A stretch of 64,000 nt of DNA from Ichthyophthirius multifiliis (lineage: Eukaryota; Ciliophora; Oligohymenophorea; Hymenostomatida), in NCBI RefSeq assembly GCF_000220395.1, contig NW_004086182.1, positions 1 to 64,000 on the forward strand, in the 5' to 3' direction. The notes beneath the pieces are model-generated. The model had not been told where the DNA came from. It was given only the letters and a program-made list of their open reading frames with translations, and did no database searches. This document shows positions 14,891 to 28,518 of the stretch, one piece after another; the first letter of the stretch is position 1; each line of letters begins with the position of its first letter. The translations under genes and the position numbers were made by a program.

Positions 14891-15928
14891 TATAAATCGT
14901 GTATTTTTTTTTATTTTTATTATTTTTTTTATGTTTTTAAATTGTTTTATATTTTAAATAAATTATAATAATATAATAAATACTTTTTTTTTTAATAAAT
15001 ATTTTTTTATATTTATTTTTAAATTTTATAATATATTTATATTTAAAAAATAAAGATAAATTTATGAAAAGATAAAAAAATACTGATATAACTTAAAATA
15101 ATAAATTTTCTTTTAATAATAATATAAAAATAAATAAATAGAAATTTAAATATTTAATAATACTTTTTAAACAATACTGATTATTTTTGAATGAAAATAA
15201 ATAATAAATATATCTTTAAATTAAATCTATATTTTATAATCTCATATTGACAATACATTTTTCTAATTATTTATTTTAATTATATTATGCATTGCTCATC
15301 TTTAATTTAATTAATTGAAATTATAATTTTTTATAACTTAAATATTTTATTTCTTTAACATTCAAATTTTTATAATTTTTAAAAATTATATATATACATT
15401 TAAAAATTAATATTTTTTTATAATATATTACTAATTCGTAATTTATATATCTATTATTTATTCATATAAAGTACGAATCACTATAATTTATTTAAATATA
15501 AATGAAAAATAACTTAAATTCTAAATATTATGTTATGGTTGATATTTATATAAATATATTTTAATTAATGATCAATATAATTTTATATAAAGACTTTTTT
15601 ATTTTTTTTATTTATTTTATGTTTAACAGCAAAATAATATATAAATAAATTTGATTTTTAAAACAAATATATAATAATAAGCAAATCCACAAAAATGGTA
15701 ATTATTTATAAAAAACTTTGTTTTAATTTTTATATTATATAAAAAATTATAAATATAAAACTCTTTCCGTAAAAACAAAAATATTTTTATATTTTTTAGC
15801 CTTTTAATTTGTAATTTTGAGTAAAAAAGTTACTTTACGTATCAATTTAACAAATAATAATTTTATCAAAAAGAAAAATATATAATAAAAAACAATTTAC
15901 AGTTATTAATTATCGTTTGAAAAAAAAT
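14891..15928. other. AT-rich spacer
   Basis: RRP5 3' flank and upstream region of the methyltransferase gene. No coding signal or structured RNA recognised. Confidence 0.5.
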
Positions 15929-18900
15929 ATGGATAAATATTAAAATGGGCAAGATTTTGATTAGAAAGTTTATTATTTTTTATTTATATTTCATAAATAT
16001 TTATAATAATAATAGAATAAATATAAATTTGACGGATTGTTGAAGGATTTAGATCTAAACAATGTAATTATCGAAAAAAGAATGAGAAAAAATATCAAAG
16101 AAAGGGTAAACGCTATTAAAAAAAAGATATAAAACAAAAGTAATAATAAAATAAATATATTATAGTATTTATAATAATGCAATATTAAATCATTTTAATT
16201 TGCATATTAATAAAAATATTATACATTCATTTTTCATTAATTTATTTGACCTTAAATATTAAAAATTAGATTTAGACTTAATATTAAAGGAAAAAACAAA
16301 AAGGATTTAAAAGAAATAAGTTATAAAAAATATTTTTAAAAAAATCATTCAAAATAATAAAATTCTAAAAAAAAAAAAAATATCAAATAAATAAATAAAA
16401 AACAAAAATAATTATAAGAAATCTAAATATAAAAAAAAAAAAAAATTGAATAATGAAAACTAATTCTAAAATTAATTTCTTATTAAAAGTATATTAAAAA
16501 ATAGTTATAAACCTAATAGAATACCATAATAAAAATCTATTTCCTTTTCTAAAAATTTAATTTTAGAAAATTAATTTCATCCATATATAAATTTTCATAA
16601 ATTATACAATTAAACATTAAATAAAGATTATTTAATATAAAAATATAATTCTAAAATGAATGATAAATCCAAACTATATATTCCTACAAATAATTTTGAA
16701 GTTTAAAATACTTTAGAAAATGATCAATTTGAATTAGATATAAAACCTTTATAAGCAAAAGCTTATATATAAATAGAATAGAATTATGATAAAAACAAAT
16801 ATAATTAAAAACGTAATTAATAAAAAAATGAAAGAAATACTTAAAAACTAACTATTAATAAAAATTAAACTATTAACAATTCATAATAATAGAAACCAAA
16901 AAAATCTAAAAATGTAATAAATTCTAATAAAAATATTTCTGAACATTAAATCTAAAATTTAAAGAAAAAAAATGTAGAAGAAGAAAATGAATAAACTTAA
17001 TTAAACTAATAAAACAAATAAGAATAAAATGAAGAAAATTTAAAAATTAAAAAGATAAAACAAACAATTTGAAAAAAGAAATTAAAGCTAAAATTATAAA
17101 AGAGAGAATATAAAAAGAACAATCAAAAATAAAAAATTAAAAAACTGAAATCAAATAAATAACAGATATTTAATAAACATAAAACATAAACTAATAAGAA
17201 AATGAAAAGAATGAACTTACTAATCAAAAAAAAGTTAAAAAATAAAAAAAGATTCAAAATAAAAATATGAAAAAAGATTATCATAAAAACATAAAAAAAA
17301 TTAAGAAGTTATAGCTAAAAGTTATGCATTACTAGTGAAAATAATGAGGAAAACATATTTTAAGAAAGCAAAATAAATTAAAATTAATAAGAAAACGACC
17401 AAACATCTAAATAATAAACAAAAAACAAAAAAAAGAATAAGGAAAGCCTACTTTGTAAAATAAAGTAATCAAACAATCTAATAAAATTTAGTCCAGTTAA
17501 AAAAAGGAAATTAGTTTTTAAACAAAAAATTAAAGTATAGAACAGTAAACTGAAATTTAAAAAGATCAAGCTACAGAAACTTTAAATAAATAATAAAGTA
17601 AATTAAAATAATAATAACCATAACAATTATAAATTTTAGACTAAATTTAAGATACATAAAAAATTATATAAAAAACAAACAAACCAAGTGAATATATGAA
17701 TGAGTATTTTTTTGATTCAAATAGCGAATTTGTTAATGCAAATATATTTTTTTAAAATTATTATAAAACATTTAGACCTTTAAATGAATCAAATTAATAT
17801 AATCCCTATTATGAATATTAATAATAATTCCAATAAATCAATTTAAATAATTAATAGTAGATTGTTTTGAATAATAATTAATTAGAAACTAATAGTAGTA
17901 CTTATAGTAATAATCCTCTTCTAACTTCAACTGAATAAAATTCTAAAACTGAATTATTAGATATTGGAATGAATGTTATCTATAAGTAAGGGTATATAGA
18001 AAGTATGAGAAAAATATAAAAAGAAATCGATGAACTTAATAATAAATATTTTCCAAGTAAATCATATATTAACTGTGATATAAAATACTTTAATTTAGAC
18101 CTTTTAGTTTAGAATATAGGATATTTCGATAGTATTTTTTTTTTATTATTATTTTAATTTTTTATTGTTTATAGTTATTTATATGGATCCACCCTGGAGA
18201 ATCAAAGGTGGATAATAAGTTGATAGTTAATTTATGTTTTCGAATAGTAAATTTTCTTTGGAATACAATACTATGTCTAACAAAGATATTATAGATATAA
18301 ATATAGAAACATTATCTAAAAAAGGTTATTTTAAAAAAATAAAACAAAAAATTGTAAGTATAAACTATTTATATAGGGTTTTTATTTTTATGGATTTTAA
18401 ATACACAAATGGATATAGCTTGCTAAATGATGTAAAAATGGGGATATGAAGTAGTTGATAAACTTATATGGATAAAAATGAAAGATAAAAATATTTAATT
18501 AACCCATGGATATTATTTTATGCATTCATTTGAAATGTGTCTAATTGGTTATAAAAATAATGAATTTAGTGGCGAATCTAAAAGCAATTACATGGAATAA
18601 AATTATCCTTAATTCCATTAATATATTACTAATAATGTTATATTTTCCGAAGTAAGGAAAAAATCATAGAAACCAGATGAAATTTATGAAATAATTGAAC
18701 TCTTAATACCTGGAAGTAAAAAAATCGAAATTTTTGCTAGAAATAATAATTTAAGACCTGGCTGGTTAAGGTGATTTTTTTTTAAAATAAATATATAATA
18801 AAATTATTTTTTTAAATAAAAAAACAAATAAATAGCTTAGGAAATTAATTAGGTGAAACTTATGAATAATGGTTAAATTTAGTTTGCTGTGACGAATGTA

Positions 18901-20040
18901 AATAAGAAATAACAAAGTAGAAATTAATGAGATATAAAAGTAAATATCGCCATAATTATGATTTATGTCAAAACTGTGTATAACATCATAATAAGGAAGA
19001 CTTTTTTGAAATCTAAAACAAAGTATATGAAGATGTTCTTCATTAATATTAATAATGTAATCATTGTAGAACTGAACCTATTTGGGGAATAAGATTCCAC
19101 TGTTTAGATTGTTAAGATTTCGATTTATGTGAAGGTATAAAAAAGAAAAACGAACTAAAAATTAATTTATGTATTTTTTAAAAATATTTAAAGCATGTGT
19201 TGATTTAAATATTAAAGAAAATGATAAATTTCATGATTAAAAACATTAAATGTAAGTCATTGAAGTCCCTATATATGCAGATGGTTTTCCAGTACATGAT
19301 AAAAGGTATTTTTTTCAAAAAAAAAATGATTTAATTTGTATATATATTAAAAAAAGATGTTCTTCATGTTATATGATGCCTATTACGGGAACATGTTTTA
19401 CTTGTCATTAATGCTCTGGAAATTTTAATTTATGTAAAAATATAAAAAAAATTTCAAATTCTTTATTTATTTATAAAATATAATAGGTTAAAATTGCTTT
19501 TTTAATAAATCTTCGGAAAAAATAGCAAATAAAAGACATAAATAAGAGCATGTTATGGATCCAATTTTAAGTCCAACAAAAAATAGCAAAACTAAAAAAT
19601 ACAAATGTGGAGGATGTGGATTAGCAAATTTAAATGGAGAAATATTTAAATGTTTAAACTGTTATTGTTTTTATTTTTGTTAAAGTTGTTATGATACCAA
19701 AAGAGATAATTTTAAAACTAATATTGCAAGTTCACATAAAACATATCATACATTAGTAAAAATTTAAACAAAAAATGAAGATTTAGATGAAAAAAAGAAT
19801 GAAAATGAAAATGAAAATGATAATGATTTAAAATAAAAAGATTAAATTCATGATTAATAATAATTAATATAATGTGTTTAAGAAAATAATAATAATTAGC
19901 AAGAAAATAACAAAAACTAATCTTTATAAAACACAATGATTAAATAAAGGGGTAGACCTAAAAAGAAAATTAGCAATTTAGAATTATATATGGATAAGTT
20001 AAGTAAATAAAAAAAAAGCTAAGAAAACTCTGAAAAATGA
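15929..20040 (+). CDS. MT-A70 adenine-N6 methyltransferase with ZZ-like zinc fingers and AT-hook
   Basis: Ends at TGA 20038-20040; ATG 15929 is the best start, but the N-terminal half is uncertain. The C-terminal half is clear once introns 18132-18174, 18325-18376, 18771-18835, 19135-19193, 19306-19356 and 19434-19486 are removed. It has catalytic DPPW in IIYMDPPWRIKGGQQ, then KGFLFLWILNTQ, MMQKWGYEVVDKLIW, THGYYFMHSFEMCLIG, KKSQKPDEIYEIIE, IEIFARNNNLRPGW and LGNQL: the full MT-A70 core of METTL3-like and ciliate DNA-6mA enzymes, which transfer methyl from SAM to adenine N6. Downstream are Cys/His clusters: C-x2-C...HCLDCQDFDLCEAC and CSSCYMMPITGTCFTCHQC...C (both ZZ-like), and CGGCGLANLNGEIFKCLNC...C. 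An AT-hook, RGRPKKK, is near the end. The N-terminus (16.3-17.7 kb) is Lys/Gln/Asn-rich and its frame slips at A runs near 16431-16445 and 17060. DNA is the likelier substrate (inference from the AT-hook); RNA remains possible. Confidence 0.88.
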
Positions 20041-20276
20041 TTAATATATATTAAAAATAAATAAATTTTGTACTAAAAATTCTAAATAATAAATAATAAA
20101 TATTATTTATTGAATTTTTATATTTTTTGTTTTATTTTGTTTTTTTTAATAAAAAAATTATATATATAATTATTATTAAAAAGATTTAAAATTATTTTTA
20201 TAAACTTTAATAAATAATATACTTTTATAAAATATTATTTTAATTAATATAAACATCATTTTAATAAAAAAATAAA

Positions 20277-20325
<49 letters not shown>

Positions 20326-20606
20326 TTAAATAAATATAAAAATAAAAATTTTATAAAATCAATTTATTTTTATAATAGCAATAAATATATTAATATTTTT
20401 TTTTTTAAAAAAAAAAACACATTATTAGAAAAATAATAAAAAAATATCAATTAAAATATATAAATGGAGTATTTTTATTAAAAAATATAAAATATAATAT
20501 ATTTTTTTATAAATTATTTTTAAAAATATAAAATTAATATTTAATTTTTATTTTCTTAGAAAGAAATTAATAATAAAAGATTTAATAAACAAAAGAAAAT
20601 ACAAAA
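20041..20606. other. AT-rich spacer containing a TA microsatellite
   Basis: Spacer between the methyltransferase and DOP1 genes. It holds the (TA)n run annotated separately and nothing else recognisable. Confidence 0.5.
20281..20321. repeat. (TA)n microsatellite
   Basis: About twenty uninterrupted TA dinucleotides, visible directly. Confidence 0.95.
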
Positions 20607-23600
20607 ATGGATAAAACCAGAATTATTTAGAATACATAAAATTTAAATAAAGCATTATAGCATTTATTAAATTCATTTGAAAAAAACAAAGATTGGTCTT
20701 CTGTAGGAAAATGGTTATAAAAAGTTGAATAAGCATTAAAAGAAAACCCCAGTCCATACATAGAAGATCGAATAAATTTCTGCAAAAGGTTAGCCTAATG
20801 TTTAAATCCCGAACTTCCTGAAGCCATAAACTTAGCTGCGCTTCGAATATATGAAAACATATTCAAAAATATGCAAAGTGTATCAAATAATAATATAGAA
20901 GAATACGTTAAAATTTTCACAGATTATATAGGAGTATATAGTATTGGTTTATTTCCTTTTTTTAGTAATGGCTAATTAAGAAATAAATTTTATTTTTTGA
21001 ATATGATAAAAAAATATTATATTCCATTAGGAAAGGATCTTATTCCGTGTGCTCCTGGTTTAGTTTTGAGTATATTACCTGGCTTAGATGAAAATAATTA
21101 AGAATTGTTAAAAGAAATACATGAAATTTATACCTGTATTATGGTTGTGTGTGGAAGGAAATATTTTATTGGAAGCTTTTGGATGGCTATCATGAGAAGT
21201 GATAGAGGAAAAGGATCGGGAATCAAATATTTATCGAAAATTATTCCTAAATTTAAAAATGTAGATAATGATGATATCAGTGGAGATAGCAGTAACAGCA
21301 AATTAAGCTTTCTTGATGAAGAAGAAAGCTTTGAAAATCATAATGATGATGTACCTTAATAGGTTGATAATAATGATTAATAATAATAATAGTGTTTTTA
21401 TCAGTTTTAAGAATATTAATAGAACAATAATTAAGAATATTAGGAATATTAAGAATTTTAGGAATTTAAATAAGACTATGAAGAATATCAAAATGAATAA
21501 AATAATTAAGAATAATAATAAAATAAGGAAAATTAATAAAATGATAAATAATAATACAATTAAGAAAATTAACAAAAAGAAAATGATAATGAAGAAATAT
21601 AAAATTATTAATAAAACAATAAATAAGAAGGATTTGAACAAAATTAGTCTATAGAAAATGAATAAGAATTAGTATAAACATAATAACAAACAAACGAAGT
21701 TTAAAAAAAAATACCAAACAAAAGGACAACTTTAAGAGATAATATAGATCGTATAAAGCAAAATATTTATCATAATAAAGATTTGTTATATTTAGAAAAA
21801 GACATAGACGAAAATAATTTAGAAAATAATTATCCAAACAAAAGTACAGTTGTGGTAAATACAATTTTAAGCTGCATAGAATATGAAAATGTGATAGTAA
21901 AAAGAAACATTATTGATTTTTTATAAAGTCATCTTCCAGCCTAAAATGATGATATCCTTTCGGAAAATGAAAAAATTTAAATTTTGGAAGGATTGCTTTA
22001 TTTATTTATCAAAAAAGATATTTCAGTAATCCGAAGAGCTAATATATGGCTTTTTGGAAAGCCAGATGATGAAAACAAGTTCGATTTTTCAACTGATAGA
22101 AGTAGAAAATCAATAAAATTAGTAACTTAGGCTTTTTAAAACCTTTTAAATAAAAATATTAAGGAAGATTTCAAATCTATTAAAGATCGAGTTAAAGTTC
22201 TTTAAAATTTTTTTATGGAACACGATGAAATTATTGAATAAATTCTTAAAAAAATAAGTTCTTATATGATTGCTTATATATATAAAAGTGAAAAGAATAA
22301 TCCTCAAAATTCTCATGAAATAATCAAAATTGGACAAAGGTTAGTTGAAAGTTTAGGAAATCATATTGAAGTAATTTTAAATAGTATTTCATTAAAAATT
22401 TTAGAAGGTGTATATGAAAATAAGAATATAGAAAATGGAAACGATAATAATTTTGATGATTAAGAATGCAGCAATAGAGTTATATATCTAGATTTTTTAT
22501 TCGAAAGCTTATTAAAATGTGAAGAAGTATTTAATGAAGAAATTGCCAAGGTTTCTTTGGGAGAAATTTTCAAAAACATCTTCTAAGCAATAAATTATAT
22601 TCCCGAAAATAAAATTTAATAATCCAAATTTATTGAAGAATCTATGAAAATTGTAAATAAAATATTAAAGAGATATTCCCATTTGTCCTCTATATAAAAT
22701 CTAGAAAACTAAATAGATATATATTCAAGCTTTTATGTTAAAATGTGTAAAGATGTCCAAAACTAATCCTTGTATTAACTAGTATGTGAGAATTTAATAA
22801 AACTATAAAAATATGATAAAAACTTCAAAGAAAAAATGCTAGAACTTCCTTTATGGTTTAAATCAATATCTAATTCAATAAGTTCTGAAAATCCTTTTAT
22901 TTCTTTAATTGCTATTGAATCAACTATAGAAATTCTTATAAATGAAAAAACTCATCCTGTTTATGAAAGATTAAAAGAACTTATGGTTTAAAATAGTAAA
23001 TAAATAAAATAAGAAGTTGATTATACATAAATTATGCTATAAAAATTATGGAGTTTATTAGATTTTTAAGATTTCTATACTAGAATTATTGAATTAATTG
23101 TTAATTTTTGCTAATATTTTCCTCATATGTTTAAATAAGCCCTTTCTGATTCTTTTTCTTCGATCATAATTACACAAAAAGAAATTGAAATTTGCAGATT
23201 TAGCACTTTTTGGTAACTCACGAATACTAATAATAAATATTAAAATGAAAATTTAAATATTATTCATTTATAGGAAATAAATTAAGAAGGTCTTTTTTTA
23301 ATGATTGATTTTTTAGAAGATGAAAATCCTTTAATTAGAAGTGCCGCAAAAAATTGGCTTGTGGAATCTTTTGAGGATTTCGCGAGAATTCTTATACCTC
23401 TTTTTAGAGTTTTGGAAGCTTCTATTGAAGAATAGTAAGTTTATGTGAGCGATTCTTAATAAATAATTTATATATAGCCTTATAATACTAAAAGAATAGC
23501 TTAATGTTTTAAAAAATTTAAAACTATTATTGGATTAGCAGGCGATATTTTTATTAATTTTTTAAAAAATAACGCACCAAATGATAATGCCGTTCTCTAT

Positions 23601-26600
23601 TAATTAGATATATAAAACTAATAGCAATTCTAATAATAATATTATTAATAAAAATAGCAATAATAATAAACCTAATTTTTATAAGAATAATTAATATAAG
23701 AATAAAAAAATTAAAATCAAGAAGAAAAACAATAAGAAAATCTATAAGTTAATTAAAAAAAAAAAATCTAGATAAGCAATTATCTTGAATATTTAAGTAT
23801 TATATGCATGCGCTTTATGCAAGCTCAAGTCCTAGAAAGCTAAAACCTCCAATTTTATGCCGAAAATTAATAAATAAATGCCTCCGCATGTGAAATTTTT
23901 GAATTATTAATTGTCCATTTAGACGATGCTGAAGAGTGCTCGATCATATGCCAATAGCAAATGGAGAAAATACTAAAACTCTTAAGAGAAAACATAAAAA
24001 ATAAAGATTACGTAATGCAAGTATAAATCTTAAATTTATTAAAAGTAATGTTTTTTAATCCTCTTTTCCATATGAAGACAGTTCCAAAAATAATTAAAGT
24101 TTTAGATAGCAATTTGTTCATTCCTACTATTGTAAAAGGCCTAAATACTCCAATAGTATATGTGAGAGGATAATTTATTTATTTTATTAGTGTTTCTGTA
24201 CCTTTTTTATGCGAAATTTTAGTTGAGAGTAAACTTGTAGAAGTTATAAAATAAATAATGAGTGTCTATTATTAATTAATAAAAGAGCTTTCTTAAAAAA
24301 ATAATTAATATGAAAAAGTTGATAATAAAATCGAAATTGACAAAAGTAGGATCAAATCAGGAAAAAACGTCAAAATATTCTCCCCTTATAATGAAAATAT
24401 AGAAGAAAATCCAGATGACGATACCGAGTTTGAAATTTAATCCGTTTTGGAAGGTGTAAGGTTAATTCTAAAGCATTTTTTGAAAATAAGAACTCTAGAA
24501 GAAATCGAAGAAGCTAAAAAAAACGAATACTAAACCGGATTTTTCGATATAATGGCCTCATTTTTATCTTTAGGGATCTACAGTCCTTATTCTAACACAG
24601 GTAAAGATAAAAAAATTAGAGAATATAATGACGTGTGTAATTGCTTATTATATGACATAATGCAAATTGTTGAGCTTTTTGTGAATTCTTGGCAATGTTA
24701 AACTGAGTTTTTATATGAGTTTAATAGCTATGGAATTAGGTGCTATGATTTTGAAAAATACAACACTTTTAATAATAAATTAGGTGAGATAATTAAAGGA
24801 ACTTAGTAAGTAAAATTAGTCATTATATAAATAATAAAGCCTCTTTTTTTCGAATTCCCAAACGAAATAATGAACTCTTTTATAGTCTTATGGAATAGAG
24901 AATGTGCATAATAAATACCTTAAAAGCATGAGGATTTTAAACCTAATATATTTTTGAATAAAATGGTTCAATTATTAATAGTAATGGATATTTAGTGTGA
25001 AGTATTTTTTGATGCAATTTCTAAAAGTTTTGTGACTTCACTTTTGGATGATTATTACAAAGAAAAGAAGAATTAATAATTAAATAATTTCCTTTTGTAA
25101 TTCGAAATAGGTTAATTGGAAACAAATTTGCTTTTTTTGATATATACATACCTTGTTTTTATATAAATCGAACCTTAAACACTTAAGAAAGAAAAGCTTT
25201 TGCTGCTTTGGGGTTCTATTCTTAAAATTGCAAATATTTTTATAAATTCGAAAAATCCTAATACTGTCACTTGGCTTGTAGAACTTCTTTTTATGGCAAG
25301 TAAGAAATATAACCCTAAAGAAATTATAAGTGATAGTAAATTTAAAAAAGAATTACATGATTTATTAAACGAAAAGTTACTCTTTATGTCTTTTTGGGTT
25401 TCTTAGAGTAAATTTAATGTCAAATTTAGTAACGATTATTAAGTTATTGCACCTTTTCCCCCTTCCATATATGAATTATGTTTAACTTACTGGAGTAATA
25501 AAGAGGAGAAAAAAGCTGAAAATATACTTAAAGTAAAACTTAAAGAAAAAATTAATTCCAATAAAAATGTTTAGTCCATATAAATTAATAATACTGAAAA
25601 TTAAAGTAATGTTATGAGTGCAAATAATCTAAATAATATTTCCAATATAACAAATAATAATCTTAATAGTGATTATAGATAAAAATAATTATTTGAAGGA
25701 ATTTCCAATAATTTGAATATTTCAAACATTTCTAATAACAATGAATAAAATAAAAATTAAGAAATAATTGAAAACTATATTTATAATTAAAAAGAAAAAT
25801 TAAATTTAGAAAAAGCAATTATTTAATCAGAAAAATAATAAGATGAATAAACCATAAAATAAGAAAACTAATAATAATACGAAAACAAAGACTAATAAAA
25901 TACATTTTTAGATAATTATTCAAAAACGGAAAGTAATGATAAATCAAAATAAAATCAATTATAACCTATAATTAATCCAAATTTAGAAGAATCTCTTTTA
26001 TAAGAAGACACTCTTAAAACAAAATAAAAAAAACATTTATGTAGAACAAACTGAAGAAATTCCTCCTAAAAGTTCAGAAGAAGAAAGATACGAATTATTA
26101 TTCAACCCCAATATATAATCTAATAATCAAGAAATCCAAATATATAATAAATACAGACTCTAAATATTATAAATATTCAAATACTTAGGCCTTGAAGTAC
26201 TCCAAAACTGTTACTCAGCTGAAAGGACAGATCGTATAATCGTCAGAGTACTTGAATTTATGGAAGATATATTTTTAGTAATAGAAAATAAAGCTTTAAC
26301 AAACACTATTTACATGGAAAGTGCATCTGAACTTCTATACATGTTATTAGACAAATGCCCTATTTTACTAACAAAAGATATGAAAAAACACATTCTTTCG
26401 ATATTTAATAAGGACAATTTTTTCTCTTGTAGTAAAGAAAATTTAAAATACTGGGGGAAAATAATAAATTGGCTAATTTAATATGACAAAATGCATGATT
26501 TATTTACCGAATATTTATCTAAAGTTACTTTAATTTCTTCATTTTTTTCTAAAGAACAAAATGAGAACAAAAAGAGAATAAAAGCATTCAAAAGGGTTTG

Positions 26601-27285
26601 TTTTATCGTTTTTGCAGGCGAAAAGGACAAATATGCAACCAAAATATAACAATTACTCGATAAAATTTCCGAAGTGATAAAAAATTCGGAAAACGCGCAT
26701 CCTTCATTACTTATATTGATACTATTTTGTATCAGAATTCTCATTTTAAGGCTCTCTCCGAGTAATCTAAATGAACTTTTTTAAACTATATGGCCTATGT
26801 TATTAACATTATTGATTTAAATTTATTCAAAACCCACTCCTGGACAATAATAAAAGAAAGATGCATTAATGCTTGCTGGATTGAAAGTAATTGAATTACT
26901 TTCGATGATAGAATTAGATGAGTTTTATTTGCATTAATGGATGTTCGCCTTTGATTATTTCGGAATTAAAATCGAAGAGGATAAAAATAGCGAAAAAATC
27001 AGCCCATTTATTTTCCTGCCTTATATAGCCAATTGCATTAATAAAGGATATGGGAAAGTCAATTATGTTAATTAAGAATTCATTGAAAATTTGTAAAAAG
27101 AATATGCTAAAAGAGAAAGGAAAATTGTAATTAAAGGAGAAAATGATATAAATATGTAAACATTTAGACTTTGTGAAGAACTCATTAAAAATAATGAATT
27201 GAGAAGTGAGATTGTTTTTGACGAAATTGAAAGAGGAATCGAAGATGATTTTATTAATATTGATGAGTCTATTTTAAAAGTATGA
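20607..27285 (+). CDS. DOP1: DOP1 (Dopey) family trafficking protein
   Basis: ATG 20607, TGA 27283-27285, about 2225 codons, apparently intronless. The N-terminus matches the Dopey N-domain: a helical start (ALQHLLNSFEKNKDWSSVGKW), INFCKRLAQCLNPELPEAI, ALRIYENIFKNM, VYSIGLFPFF, YYIPLGKDLIPCAPG and LVLSILPGLDEN. A Gln/Glu/Asn-rich insert follows (about 21360-21700), then long alpha-helical repeats, a second low-complexity insert (about 25560-26040) and the conserved C-terminus with LRLSPSNLNELFQTIWPML and LKVIELLSMIELDEFYLHQW. DOP1 works with MON2 at Golgi/endosome membranes in retrograde traffic. Two one-base frame losses coincide with A runs at 23755-23766 (12 A) and 26026-26033 (8 A). Homology continues in the new frame after each, so sequence error is more likely than a broken gene. 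Confidence 0.9.
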
Positions 27286-27750
27286 TTTTTTTTTTTTTTA
27301 AAAAAAAAATATTATTTGCTCTTATTTTTATTTTCCTTTTTTTTTACATACAAATATTGTTTTTTGTTTTATTTTGTTATATTTTATTTTAGTTATTTAT
27401 ATAAAAATAAAATTTTAAATTTATTTTAATTATTATTGTAAAATTAATTTTATTTTTAAGTTTTCATATTTATTTATAATCATATATTATAATATTAAGC
27501 CTTTATTTTTTTTTGTATATAAAAATTTATATATTTATATTTGCGGAAAATCAAATTATTAAAGATATTTTTTTATTATTCATATAATAATTTTTTATAT
27601 TATTTATATATTTATATTAAATAAATCTTAATTAGATATGTTTAATTTTAATTATTAATATTTTATCTTATAAATATTAATAATTGTTCATTAATATTCA
27701 AAAAACAATTTTTAAAAATTAATCGTTTATCTTATCTTAAAAAAGAATTT
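27286..27750. other. AT-rich spacer
   Basis: Downstream flank of DOP1. The minus and plus strands are both uninformative; no ATG in frame with the following SOD-like ORF is found here. Confidence 0.45.
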
Positions 27751-28137
27751 AATACAGATTAGTTTGCTGTTTAGCCAATTTAAGCATTCTCAGTATTAAA
27801 TCCAATAAATATTTCTTGTATTTAAGGAATAATAAAAATAATATAATAATTCAATAAAACATTTGTTTTAATCTAAATTAATGGGTTATAAAATTAATAT
27901 TATACTTTAAGCATTCATAAATATGGATATTATTAAGGTTTAAATAATATTAATAATCCTCTAATAAAGAACATTATATCATTTTAAGGGAATATTAATT
28001 AAATTTTTAGAATATAATTAGAAGATACTAGTATAAAATTAATAGGTTAAAATTCAATATTAGGAATGTCTTTTGTATTAAAACAATAATAATTTAATTA
28101 AGAAATTGCATAAGGTATAATAGCACTAAGTTAATGA
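27751..28137 (+). pseudogene. Cu/Zn-superoxide-dismutase-like remnant lacking metal ligands
   Basis: About 128 codons open to TGA 28135-28137 align by eye with Cu/Zn SOD. NISCIQGIIKI matches the V-x-G-x-I strand; the INGLQNQYYTLSIHKYGYY block sits where G-L-x-x-G-x-H-x-H-x-F-G-D belongs. NIISFQGN and RIQLEDTSIKL lie where G-D-L-G-N and the E-D-x-x-I-x-L strand belong, then IGQNSILGMSFVLKQQ (SOD: G-x-x-x-I-I-G-R-x-x-V-V-H). It ends QGIIALSQ, like the SOD C-terminus GVIGIAQ. Only one of the four expected Cu-binding His (in SIHK) is kept; the zinc loop with its His and Asp, the final V-V-H His and the active-site Arg are gone, so catalysis is impossible. No in-frame ATG is found upstream. It may be a pseudogene or a divergent SOD-fold protein with an unseen first exon. 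Confidence 0.5.
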
Positions 28138-28518
28138 AATTTTTGATAATAAATATTAATTAATAAATAAAAAAAATATTAATCAAATACATATATATAA
28201 TAATTAAATAAATAAATACAATTTTTACAAAAATATAATCTATTTATACTTAATATTTAAATAATTATTATATTATTTATTTTAAGAATCATAATTATAT
28301 TAATTAATAACTTTTTATTTATTCAAATATATGTATATCTAGTCTGAATTGTAATACACATATAATATAAATAACATATAATAAAAAAATATATTATATA
28401 ATTTAACTGAATTTATTTTAATCTCTAAAAAATATATTATGTATTATTTATAAATTTTAATTATATAAATATTATTAAAAATATTTTTAATAAATAGATA
28501 AATAAATAAATATTATTA
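28138..28518. other. AT-rich spacer
   Basis: Short A/T-rich spacer; nothing recognised. Confidence 0.45.

Noticed and set aside
21303-21654. Overlapping ORFs rich in Ile/Leu (minus) and Asn/Lys/Met (plus)
   Set aside because: They overlap the Gln/Glu/Asn-rich insert of DOP1, whose frame is continuous with conserved domains on both sides.
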